Shown: in pieces, positions 35,056 through 45,232 of the stretch | Layout of the letters: each line of letters starts with the position of its first letter | Position numbering within the stretch: the stretch's first letter is position 1 | Source: Wurfbainia villosa | Taxonomy: Eukaryota; Streptophyta; Magnoliopsida; Zingiberales; Zingiberaceae | Direction: 5' to 3' | Assembly: GCA_025175895.1 (NCBI GenBank) | Contig: CM045988.1 | Coordinates: 10,879,647 to 10,943,646 of the forward strand | Length of the DNA stretch: 64,000 nt | Program-made: the position numbers and the translations under genes | Notes under the pieces: generated by a model | The model's database searches: none | Seen by the model: only the letters and a program-made list of their open reading frames with translations | What the model was told of the DNA's origin: nothing

Positions 35056-35812
35056 AGTGGTATCAGAGCAAGGTTACTTGTCAAGGACTAACCGCCGCAA
35101 CAAGCACTTCATCAAAAGATGGCCGACTCGAACATTCATTCGCCAAAGTTCGAAGGAGAATTCGCTTGGTGGAAGAAGCGAATGGAGGTATTCATGTTTT
35201 GAAACAATTGGATGCAAAACTAGGTGGTAAACTTGATACTAGATGATCAAAAACCTAGTGGTTTTTAAAACTTTTGGATTTTTGGCAAATACTTGAAAAT
35301 ATAATGATTTTTCATAGGCAACTATTTTTAATTGATAGATATACTTAAAAGAAATGTGATCCCCAACTTTCATGATTTTTTGAATTTTCTGGAATTTTTA
35401 ACTCATTTCTGAAATTCGTCCAGAAAAATAAGAAATTCCGATATGCTTGTGCCAGTCGACTGGTAGTCTGAACCTGTCGACTGGTGGTCTGAAAATTAGA
35501 CTAGTAAAGGCTGAATTCAGATTTTAAATCAATTTTTGGTATTTTCCTTCTATTAGACTTGATGCCATGTGTTTATAACATAGTATTAATCTTTTTGATG
35601 ATGTCAAAGGGGGAGAAATGATTATGTTTAAGTAAATTATGATAGGGGAGAAAAATTATGATAGGGGGAGAAATATGGGGAGTTTCATGGATTAAGGGGG
35701 AGTTGCATGTTGCTATATCATGTTTATGTTTACATTCTTTCTTACCTTATAAATTCTATCAAATGTTTGTAGCTAACTTAAACGGATTGCCACACATCAA
35801 AAAGGGGGAGAT
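35056..35812 (+). mobile_element. Second, internally deleted domain of C
   Basis: Contains the PBS (35058-35069), gag start (ATG 35119) and about 25 gag codons to GTATTC (35188-35193), then jumps to the 3' noncoding region equivalent to 33249 onwards. Compared with the first domain, about 2.3 kb is missing, and GTATTC is present at both ends of the missing interval (30936-30941 and 33243-33248). It ends with the AAAAAGGGGGAGAT tract before LTR3. Confidence 0.92.
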
Positions 35813-37001
35813 TGTTAGGGAAATCTCTTGCCATGATAAGGTTTTGATGTGTGTGGCAAAGGATTTAAGTTAGTTTGTAATTGTGATTTGATATGTGCGT
35901 TGAAGTCATGCAGGGCTTAGTAATTCGCACATGGAGACTAGGCAAGTTTCACATCTCATGACTCGGTCCTTGAGTCGGTGAAGGATGGCTTTGCGGAAGC
36001 CATGCGCTTAGAGCATCCGAGGGACCGCCGGACGAGGAGCTTGGAGTGAAGTCAGAGGAAGTAGACTTCAGGGCGAGACGCGAAGGATGGCGCTGCAGAG
36101 CCGTGCACTTGGTGCATCCGAGGGACGTGGCCGGACGAAGAGAACTTCGAAGGCGAGGGACTCCGAGGGATGAGAGTGAGCGAATGTAACCCTGGAAGGG
36201 GTAGCTCTTAGGTAAAACTTGGCCATTTGGCTAAGTGTCGGATGAGCTTTCCCGACACTAGTCGACTGCCATGGATTGGCAGTCGACTACTCTGAGTCAA
36301 ACTCGGTTCGACTGGTTTAAGACTAGGGTTTAGTGCTTGGTAATCGATCGCCATGGATCGGTGATCGCCGTCGATGTCGCCAACGATCACAACACTATGC
36401 ACGGCAGAATATAGTCGACCGGAGCACTCATTGTCGATCATCGATCGTGATGGTAATATCGATCGGTGATGCGATCTGGATGGATGAAATCCAGCGTTGA
36501 AAGCTTGATCGTTATTGGGCATGACTACGACGACCGGTGATCGATCGGGCATCGATCGCTCCTGTCAATGGGAAGAAACCCTCTTCCTCTATAAAAAGGA
36601 AGGGGATGGGTCTTTGGGAGGTTAATGCTTCAACTCTAATCTTATCCCAAAGTGCTACAAACATCTTCCCACTCTTCTTACTTTCTTTTACTTCATTCTT
36701 ATTGTAAGAAGAGTGATCTTGATTGTAAAGGTTACCTCCACCTAGCTTGGTGCAAAGGAGAGACCAATAGTGGATTGGTTTTGGCGGAGTGATTCACCGA
36801 GGACAAATCGGGTCGTGGATTAGCGGCGTAGCCGTGAACCACGTTAAATCTCGGTGTTTGTATTGTTTGTATTTCTCTTTGTTTAATTTGCTTGTCTTTG
36901 TTGTTTCCGTTGCGCTAATCTCTTTGCAGACAAGCAAATTACGCCATCCATCGTAAGAGGGCTATTCACCCCCCTCTATCCGGCCAATCGATCCCCCAAC
37001 A
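35813..37001 (+). repeat. LTR3 of C
   Basis: 1189 bp, starts TGTTAGGGAAATC (one change) and ends GATCCCCCAACA. The proximal palindromes are replaced by GATCGATCG-like sequence (36525-36565). TATA at 36590. Confidence 0.9.
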
Positions 37002-37006
37002 ATCAT

Positions 37007-37388
37007 CGGTGAAGGTAATGAAGTAGCTATAGCCTCCTAGAGCTTGAGTTGACATAGGTCCACATACATTTGTATGTATTAGACCTAGAAACTCTCCCAC
37101 TCTTTCACCTTTTCCTGTAGAAGGTAACTTAGTCATCTTGCGTTTTAAGCATGATTCACCTGTATCGTATGAATCCAATTCAAACGATTCTAGAATTCCA
37201 CATCGGTGTAATTCGGACATGTGTTTCTTGCTTACATGGACAAGATGACAATGCCACATGTAGGAGGCTAATTGATTATCTTTTCGAGCACGCTTGTTGC
37301 TTGCTTCGATATTGAGAATGTCACTGGATACGTCCAATGTATAAATACCATTGCTTAAAGTTTCAGTCCCATAAAGAACGTCATTCAA
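37007..37388 (-). pseudogene. B integrase, upstream part (interrupted by C)
   Basis: Minus strand: YMWHCHLVHVSKKHMSEL, then a GESC (expected CESC) motif and KMTKLPSTGKGERVGEFLGLIHTNVCGPMS, ending FITFTDD at the C insertion. Three family-critical positions are changed: LGH to LVH in the zinc finger, CESC to GESC, and the first catalytic Asp (HTD) to Asn (HTN). The rest of the integrase continues at 29581. Confidence 0.88.
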
Positions 37389-37433
37389 AGTTATGTAACA
37401 ACAATTGTTACTAAAAGTTAAATGGTACCCATT

Positions 37434-37754
37434 TCAATTCAAACAAGAAATAGAAATGATGTTCTTTATCAACGAAAGAACATAAAAGTAATTATCCAGT
37501 TCTAAGACAAGTCCTACAGGGAGTTTCAACAAATACGTTCCGATGGCAAGTGTAGCAACCTTTGCTCCATTCCCAACACGTAAATTTGACTCTCCCTTGA
37601 TGAGTCTTCTTCTATTCCTTAGCCCATGTATGTCATTACATATATGTGAGTCACACCCAGTATCCAATACCCAAGTGTTTGAGGAAATAAAATGATAATC
37701 AATAATGAAAATATCTGAAGAAGATGGGGCATCCAATGCCTTATTCTTCTTCAT
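37434..37754 (-). pseudogene. B aspartic protease region
   Basis: The minus strand encodes a retropepsin-like protease core VLDTGCDSHIC (catalytic D-T-G retained), then VGNGAKVATLAIGTYLL and LELDNYFYVLSLIKNI. It is preceded by the linker KKNKALDAPSSS and ends at a stop before the pre-integrase domain. The catalytic motif is intact, but the frame is cut off on both sides. Confidence 0.82.
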
Positions 37755-38351
37755 GGACTCAAGATAAATCTTGCAATTTCTTCGCCAATGGCCCTCCTTG
37801 CCATAATGATGACAAGTGTCCTTTTGAGCTGGTTCTGCCTTTTTCTTCCCCTTCTGTCATTCCTTTGACTTCCTCTTAGAACCTTTCTTCGAGGAATCAA
37901 CTTACAACATCGTCCCCTGCTCATGCTTCACAGAAGGCTCCATAGTCTTCAGCATGTTGAGCAGTACCACCGATGAACCTTCTTGCATCTCAAATGTGAA
38001 GAGGAGCTTGGAGACTTCGAACCTTTCGAATCTCACTTGCTCATCAACCAACTCATAAAGATTAAAGACTATGGTATGAGCATCCATATGCTCATGCTGC
38101 TTCCGCAACTCAGGTACCATCGCGGCTAGCATGATGCAACTCACCATTTCAGAATCAGTCACATGTTTATGATAGGCCAACAATTGGTCCAGAGTTGCAT
38201 TGTCACTATGACGGGTGGGAAGAGGCGCTTCGAGGACATATTCAAGCTTTTCCGCCTTATGAAAAATTCTCAAGTTTCTTAGCCAGTCTAAGAAGTTCGA
38301 CCCAGTCAATTTATTCGAATTCAAAATAGAGCATAAATTCAAAGACATCAT
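37755..38351 (-). pseudogene. B gag, internally deleted
   Basis: The start is the double ATG at 38351 (MMSLNLCSILNSNKLTGSNFLDWLRN). An open frame of about 150 residues runs through ELRKQHEHMDAH and ERFEVSKLLFTFEMQEGSSVV, then jumps to LLNMLKTMEPSVKHEQGTML and a stop at 37902, missing the middle of gag. 37755-37901 holds the nucleocapsid in another frame, with zinc knuckle CHHYGKEGHWRRNC (second Cys replaced by Tyr). The H copy has the same CHHYGK, so the change predates both copies. Confidence 0.82.
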
Positions 38352-39635
38352 GATCAAGCGATTAACATAGAAATACAAAACGAGCATATATGAGAAAGAT
38401 GATTTAAAATGCATCCACATACATTTACAAAATCTCATTCATTTTTCGAATTCAAAAACCCTCAAAATCAATTCGGGAGATCGTAGGTCAATCACCGAAT
38501 GGACTAATATCCAATATAGATAAGAACAACCTTGGAGTGAGTCCAACAAGCCATTCTTAGCTATGATGGTGAGTATCAAGTATACCGATTACATATCACG
38601 TATATGTAACTATCACAATGTGCTAACAACTAATTTAATATTTACACATACATTGGGTTGTTAACACATTAACAAGTATGCATCATATGCATAGCACCCA
38701 ACTTCACCTATCTTCACATCGACCTTAGAGTGAGTCCAACAAATCGATGCTCCAAGTTAGAGCTGGCCCATTAATCGCGAAATAGTTTTAATATGGTTAG
38801 AGCGCATTCAACCAATTAGCTAGACTTGGAGTGAGTCCAACAACCTAAACTAACGATTGACTTTTGACTCTTACCATATTAGAGTTAAACTATTCCAATG
38901 ATTTGAACATGTTCAAGTTCGAGCCGAGCTTGAAATGAGTCCAACAACCCAAACAAGAAACAGAACTCTGGTTCTAATCATATTAATGGAAGGTGTAGGC
39001 TTTAATATTATATAAGAGTTTTAAAGTCTCATCCTCTTTGCATGCAAATAACTATTATCTACATGGCATGACATACATGGCATACATCTACATGTCACGA
39101 CACACATGGCATAATGATATGCATCTAATGCAATTACGTGGCATACAATTATGGCATGTACTTAATTTTCTTATATGTCATAACTATTTATGGAAATAAA
39201 ATATGTTTAATATTTGATTCCCAAAATCAAATCATGATTAAATTAGGAAATAAATTTCCAAATCTAATCACATATTTTATTTATGGAAGGTCTCAATTAA
39301 ATAAAGTCAAATTTAATTTAGGAAAAAATTTCCTAAATTGTCAAAACTATTTATGGAAATCAAATATATTTTAGATTTGATTTTCCAAATCAAATCATAA
39401 TTAAATTAGGAAACAAATTTCCAAATATAATCAAATATTTTATTTATGGAAAGTGTTAATTTCCATAAATACTTCTAACTTTCCAAAAGTAGAAGATTTC
39501 CATAAATACTTCTAGACTTTCCAAAATTAGAAAATTTTCATAAATACTTCTAAACTTCCAAAAGTCAAAAATTTCCATAAATACAATTATGACTATGGAA
39601 AAACAATTTTATGATTATGTCAAAACACAACCTGG
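38352..39635 (-). other. Untranslated leader of B
   Basis: Counterpart of 10610-11879 in H: same TTTATGGAAAT repeats (about 39290-39580) and AAATCAAATC inverted repeats, and the hairpin array. The PBS at about 39636-39647 is mutated (GATATCA for GATACCA). Confidence 0.75.
38519..38955 (-). promoter_or_regulatory. Four-hairpin leader array, B copy
   Basis: On the minus strand, TTGGA-CTCAC-TCCAA-type apical hairpins lie within 38519-38569, 38717-38749 (TTGGA with TCTAA), 38816-38853 and 38917-38955 (TTGGA with TTCAA). All keep complementary lower arms. Relative to H, one T-A pair is A-T in the first, a G.T pair is A-T and a C-G pair is T.G in the second. The loop changed from CTCTC to CTCAC. 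Confidence 0.75.
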
Positions 39636-39648
39636 GCTCTGATATCAC

Positions 39649-42600
39649 TGTTGGACTTCCGGCACTGCGGTTAGTGTGTGTTCGAACATGTTTCGTAAAC
39701 ATGTGCGCAGTGGAAGAAATAAAAAGTAATAAATCTAATTTATTACAACACACACACCACACGCAAGCATAATACAATATGTGTAGACATAATTGTAGTT
39801 TCAAATTTTTCAATAAAAGGAAATTACTCTACGTATACCTGACGTAGCACATGTTGCGGGAAAGGCATCAACCGGAGCGACTCTCGCTAAAATCGCCTCT
39901 ATCTGTATCCACGCCGAGTATCATCGGGATGAATTCACAAAGCCACAAGCCTCATCTTCGTACGAGTCACTAGCCTCGTGTCGAAGATGATGTGATCGAG
40001 AGAAGACCACAATCCGCATCAAAATTCGGATTCAAAAATGAGTCCCCAAAACTCGCTTCTCCGGAGAGGTATTCGTCAACCATTTGACGAATCCTTCATC
40101 CTCCAACTATGAGGATTACTAGAGATCGAATCCCCGATAAGGTAGCCGCTATCGGAGCTCCAAACGTTGTCCAAACGATGCTCCTCCACGAAGGATACAA
40201 GCTCTCCAAAAAACTAGACAACTTGGTGGAGGATGTTGCGCCAGCCAAAGAGGATGGCCGGCCAACCCTTGGTCGTCGGAACCAAGGTGAGTCGTATTGA
40301 TGCAGGGGCACCTAAGTCGAACCTGTATTTTGATTATCGCAAAAGACGCAAAGTCAAGGATATATCATTATCTCACGAGCTGAATCAAGTATGCAGAAAT
40401 GCTTAGCTAAGCCGAAGGTCAGCGACACTCGGAGAGAATCGTAGTGGTCGGGCGACACCGGGAGGACTTCGGAGGGAGCCGAAGGAATCAGGTGGAGACC
40501 AAAATCAAGGCTTCAAAGGTAAATGCTGAGGTAAGCTCGTGTGAGTGAGCGTAAGTAAGGTTGAGTCCTCAATACTGGGACATCCTTAGGTGACGATCTA
40601 ACCAAGACTTCCCATGGAAGGTCTATGTTGAGATCGGACAGCAAGTGGTCGTCGAATTCACTTATATTTCGAGCTAACTCTTTATTACAGTCGAAAACTC
40701 TGGCAATCAGTTCATCCGGCCAAGGATCAGTTCAACTGCTGAGCCATCAGTTCAACTAGCCAAGGATCAGTTCAACTGTTGAGCCATCAGTTCAACCACT
40801 GGTCAAGGATCATCTTCGAGATGAGTCAAAACTCATCCCTTTCTTCAAGGGTGAGGTGCCCATTGATGTAGGATCTTGATGTGCTCGAGGAGGGGACTTC
40901 TAGGGCTATAAAAGAAGGTCCATTACTCACCATTTCATCATCTCTAAGTGCTCAAAAGCCTCCGCAACGCTACGACTCTCTGACGACTCTACAACGGCGA
41001 AGTGCTGCCAACAACCCTAGATTAATTTATATTTCCTAGTTGTTGGTATAATCTTATTTTGTCATCTCTTTAATACTGGATTTCTTTTTTATCGAGGTTT
41101 TCTATAGTTGCATTTTACATTAATAGAAGAGAGGGTTTGTCTCTCTATCTTTTGCTTTCGAAGGTTTTTGTAATCGTCTAACTCCTACCTCCAAAGAGGA
41201 GGAGTGCTTTAGTGAATTGCCCTCCATACACGGTCTAGGACCATTAGGGCCTTGGAGTAGTAGCCGAAGGCTACGAACCAAGTAAAAAAAACCATTTGCC
41301 TCCTTTTATTTATCATTTATCTTTCCGCTGCAAACAATTGTCTACTCGGGTTTTAACGAACGAAATAAAAGAAAAGCTTTCATCGCTATTCACCCCCCTC
41401 TAGCGATCCGCTTCAATCCAACAAGTCGCCGGAGGGTCACCGGAGGATGGTCGGCAGTAGCTTGGATGCCGTCAGCAGCTGGGACGGCAACACAAAAGCT
41501 GGGCGACAAGGAGAACTTGGGCGGCAACAAGGAGAAGAGAGGGAGAGGGTTGGGCGGCTAGGTTTTCCAAAACACAAAAGTTACCCACGAAAAACCCTTA
41601 AGCCATGTTTTTATAGAGAACACATTGTCCTAACGGTTATTGGTTCATAACCAAAACTTGTTAACCCGCTCCAATAACTTAAGTTAAAATAAATCAAACC
41701 GTGTTGGTCTATTTTAAGTTAAAATGAACCGAACCAACTTTTGGTTCATTCGTTTAAAACAAACCAAACCCCTTTGGTTTATTCTCCATCAATGGATTAG
41801 AACCAAACCAATTTGGTTCATCCATCATGTCTTCATAAGATACGACCCATCCACGCTTCCATTGCGACTGAAATGATTTCATACTCGATCCTTGTTTGGT
41901 CTAACCAAACCTAGTTTCTCTCGGTCTGAGAATCTCATTCTCAAGCTCATTTTAAATCCTTCGGATTACGCTCGTTGTGCGTATGACTAAATAGGTTCTC
42001 GATTTATGTTGGTTGTCTATAATTAACCATTAATTATAGAACGATCATGAGTGGCACCTAGTAGTAAATCATGATCCCTAATTAACCGAAAGATCAACGG
42101 TTGATCCAGAACTATTTCTGAAACACTTCAGCAGCTACAATGAATCGTGCCCCATTCCCTTCACGCATCTTATACCCACTTGGTTTAGAACATGGTTTAT
42201 AGTGTCAGTCCCCACTAGGTTGACTACGTCACACCTAGCCCAAGTATCATTTCCTTGTCCTATGGATTCTAGTTACTGCACATGTATCGAAGAGTATTAT
42301 ACTCTAAACATGTAAAGATTTGGCCAAAGACTTTAGTAACAATCCGACGAGAGGCCATGGGTATACATCTCCTCGCAAGGAGTGGTGAATCCTTTATAGG
42401 CTATTCAAACACCTTCGACCACTTCGACTTATACCCAATCATTCTGGGTCCACATCTCCTCAGAGATGCTTGCTTAAGATGTCAAAGCATAAGCCTTCAT
42501 GACCAAGATGACTTGAAATACTGCAAGTCAAAGGAACATCGCACTTAAGTTGCAGTAAAAACTTCTTTGTCATATCCAGATATTCAGAGAACCATATGAA

Positions 42601-43004
42601 GTCTTACAGTTGGTCACTCCAATGAACTAGTTACCATAACTAGCATCCACGATTAACTCCAGACATAACAATGTCTCTAGCCAGTGAGAATCAGGTGCTT
42701 GGATACACCAAGGAGTATACCTCGTGCTAGTCTCGACAGAATTGATGGTGTCCCAATCCATCAATTCATCGACTAGGGATAATTCCAATACATCACAATT
42801 ACACATGTAGAGATACTCACTAGCTGTGATCCAATCACAAATTCTCTCATGCTGTGAATCGTATTGCGGACATTCAGTAAATTAGTTTAAGATCCAATCA
42901 AATATATGAAAACATGTATACTCAAATAGTGAATCTTCATTTATCAAATAAATGGTACAACCATAAGGCAGTTGCCTTAGGACACCTATCATATATTACT
43001 AACA
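39649..43004 (-). repeat. 5' LTR of B, with solo LTR D inside
   Basis: Plus strand starts TGTTGGACTTCCGGCAC and ends TACTAACA. Without D and one TSD copy it is about 2.2 kb. Interrupted at 40294 by D and resumes at 41429. AACCAAA-type array at about 41680-41830. Confidence 0.88.
40295..41423 (+). mobile_element. D: solo LTR of the E family
   Basis: 1129 bp with an exact TSD AGTCG at 40290-40294 and 41424-41428. The start TATTGATGCAG matches the E LTR start TGTTGGTGCAG with a mutated second base; it ends AATCCAACA. TATA TATAAAAG at 40907-40914; upstream CAGTTCAACTG-type repeats (40690-40800) stand where other LTRs have CAGTCGACTG. End motif GCTATTCACCCCCCTCTAG at 41385-41403. Formed by recombination between two LTRs, losing the internal domain. 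Confidence 0.92.
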
Positions 43005-43009
43005 GTCTA

Positions 43010-43588
43010 TACCGCCAAGGCACATTGAACTTACATTACCAAGACTCCGCTTGGACTTTACGCTGCCAACCATTAGACTTATACTACCAAGACTCCACCC
43101 TTGGACTTTACACCGCCAATATTCCCCTTGGACTTCTCAATTGCCAAGTACTCATGACTTGGACTTTCACCGCCAAGGCTACACCCTTGGACTTACATGG
43201 CCCAGACTACACCCTTGGACTTTCCTTGCCAACTCCATATTGGACATTCCAATTGCCAAGATTCAAGCTTGGACTTTCTCTTGACAAGACTCATGCTTGG
43301 ACTTTTCATGCCAAGTAGACAAGACTTGGACTTTCCAAAATGCCAAGTGTCCCACTTGGACTTTCCATGCCAAGTACCTATGACTTGGACTTTCTTCATC
43401 ACATGGTCAACCCTAGTCAACCATCAAAATACCCCTTGAGTCAAACTCGAGTCTGGTCAATCATGACCCGGGTCGATTGCACCAACAATCTCCCCAAAAC
43501 ATTATCAGACATCAATGTTAAATATTAAAACACTACTCGAGTCAAACACGAGTCTGGTCAATCATGACCTGGGTCGATTGCACCAATA
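43010..43588 (-). repeat. 5' LTR of J, portion after B
   Basis: Continues the LTR broken at 25423. Contains the CCAAG...CTTGG minisatellite and the duplicated LTR tail, ending CACCAATA (CACCAACA mutated) at 43588. The TSD GGATA follows. Confidence 0.85.
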
Positions 43589-43593
43589 GGATA

Positions 43594-44034
43594 GCCACTC
43601 TTAAGAAGTCAGATATGGAGGAGGGTATCTCCCGAGCAGTGGCAGTGAAGCGATGTATGTAACTCCTTAAGGATTTTGAGGACTCTTGTTTCAAATGAAG
43701 TATAATGGAAGAATCATGTTTATATGTTTTACAGCTAGCAAAATATTGAAGAAAAACTCCCATCAAGTCAGAAAAACATGTAAAAGAATCAGGAGGTAAA
43801 GACTTAAACCATCTTTGAGCGGAGGAGACCAAGGTGATGCAGAAGGCCTAACAATTAAGGGTGTCAATATAACAATGAAGGGCATTTGTACCTTCAAATT
43901 GAGATAGGTGCTCTTCGGGATCGAAAGTGTCATCATACATCTCCATTTGAGGGGCACAAAAGTGTGCAAGTGGTCGCTCTAGCACTTTGTCCTCAGTGAA
44001 AGGACAAGGCTCATAAGGTTATGGTGCCCTTGTG
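43594..44034 (-). pseudogene. K: gypsy gag, N-terminal part
   Basis: Minus strand: PQMEMYDDTFDPEEHL-like start near 43940, then SSAQRWFKSLPPDSFTCFSDL, FLQYFASCKTYK and HLKQESSKSLRSYIHRFTATA, the recognisable plant gypsy gag (AQ-W, LP--SI--F, LKQ---ESLR-Y). Frameshift near 43835. The gene continues at 20350 on the other side of J. Ends abruptly at LTR L2. Confidence 0.8.
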
Positions 44035-45232
44035 TGTAGGATAGTAATGTTTCGAGAGAGGGGGTGAATCTCCGAAGTTATAAAAAATTTCTTTTATAAT
44101 TTAAAATTTATTTTTACTTTATCTTTAGAGACAAAAGATTATGCAGTGGAATTAAATAAAAAAAAAAGGCAAGTAATTTACTTGGTTCACAACCCTAGTC
44201 GGGTTGCTACTCCAAGGCTCATAGCTCTTCAAGAGCTACCATGATGGGAAAGCACTAAAAGACCCTCCGACTCAAGAACTCTGACTTCTGAGGGATTCAT
44301 TTTTTTATAATGATTAAGAGAAAGGTAACACACAATCTTCTCTTTGAAATGAAGTACATAAAGCAAAATAATAACAAGTAAAATGTATTGACACTTTAGT
44401 GACTATGAAATTAGGGCACGGAGTATCGGAGTTGCTTCGTTGTAGAATTATTATCCTCGAAGCTGGTCATCCACTTCTTTTATAAGCTCTCTCCAGTCGA
44501 CTGGAATGCCCTCCAATCGAGTGCACATCAGCTCGTCGATATAGTACTTCGGCCTTCCTTGTCGACTGGATATTTTCCTATCGACTCTAGGTCACCTGGC
44601 TTCACATCAGGAAATTTGCCTTTCCAGTCGACTGGAGCTCTTTCCATCTTGGTTGCTAGATCTTCAATCAATCACCAGCTAATATTACCAACTAGGTGTC
44701 CAATCGACTGGATCATACTAAGTCAAATGGACTTCAGTCGACTGGAATCCTTTCAGTCAACTGGTTTCCTACAAAATGAGATTAGAAAAAATATACAGTA
44801 TAAAATAAAATAGTAATAGTAATACCATTCGATCTTGACTTCTTAGTCCCAAGCGGACTATCCATCATATCAATGCCTAGCTTTGTTCCCCTACAGAGGA
44901 CTCGACCTCACCTCTTCACTCGAGGCTAACCTGTCAGCTGCCCTGCCGGACTTATTATTCTTGACATCCGATCTGACCCATCATGACATCTACAAGCTTT
45001 CTAGTCTCTCTAACCCAGTTGGTCTTCATGACGATTGTCCGGTCTCCTCACCCAATCGGTCTTCATGGCAGATCTCCAATCTCTTGATCCATCTGGTCTT
45101 CCTGCCTGATGACTAATCCTCCTGATCTGTCATGGCTTCTTCCTAGTATCTGGTCAACGTGACCTACTAGGACTTTCAATACTCATTATTTAGTATCTAG
45201 TCTGCCTGACCTGCTAGGGTTTTCCTACTACA
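44035..45232 (-). repeat. L2: Sirevirus-like LTR, truncated by M
   Basis: Begins TGTAGGATAGTAATG on the plus strand. Degenerate end motif GAGAGAGGGGGTGAATCTCC near 44053-44075; TATA box (sense TTATAAAAG) at 44477-44485; CCAGTCGACTGGA cluster directly upstream of it (44493-44765). No coding sequence. M is inserted at 45232/45233. Confidence 0.7.

Larger units (their letters stand above)
29587..37001 (+). mobile_element. Element C: gag-only Sirevirus-like element with three LTRs
   Basis: LTR1 29587-30803, internal 30804-33856, LTR2 33857-35055, deleted internal 35056-35812, LTR3 35813-37001. One exact 5-bp TSD, ATCAT (29582-29586 and 37002-37006), brackets the whole, and the integrase of B is continuous across it, so the unit behaves as a single insertion. 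The first internal domain has PBS, gag and repeated polypurine tracts but no protease, integrase or RT. This is the architecture called TR-GAG in plants. Confidence 0.93.
25424..43004 (-). mobile_element. Element B: Angela/Tork-like copia, second copy of the H family
   Basis: LTRs at 25424-27630 (3') and 39649-43004 (5', enlarged by solo LTR D). The TSD GTCTA is exact at 25419-25423 and 43005-43009. The internal domain, with C removed, is about 4.6 kb and carries gag, protease, integrase and RT, with a deletion of roughly 390 bp joining RT to RNase H near 27900. Inserted in the right LTR of J. Confidence 0.92.
20351..43588 (-). mobile_element. Element J: gag-only Sirevirus-like element, host of B
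   Basis: Left (3') LTR 20351-21987; internal domain 21988-24375; right (5') LTR split as 24376-25423 and 43010-43588 by element B. Perfect 5-bp TSD GGATA at 20346-20350 and 43589-43593. Without B the element is about 5.65 kb. The internal domain (2.4 kb) has a PBS, a short gag remnant and long noncoding sequence with several polypurine tracts, but no pol. Confidence 0.88.
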
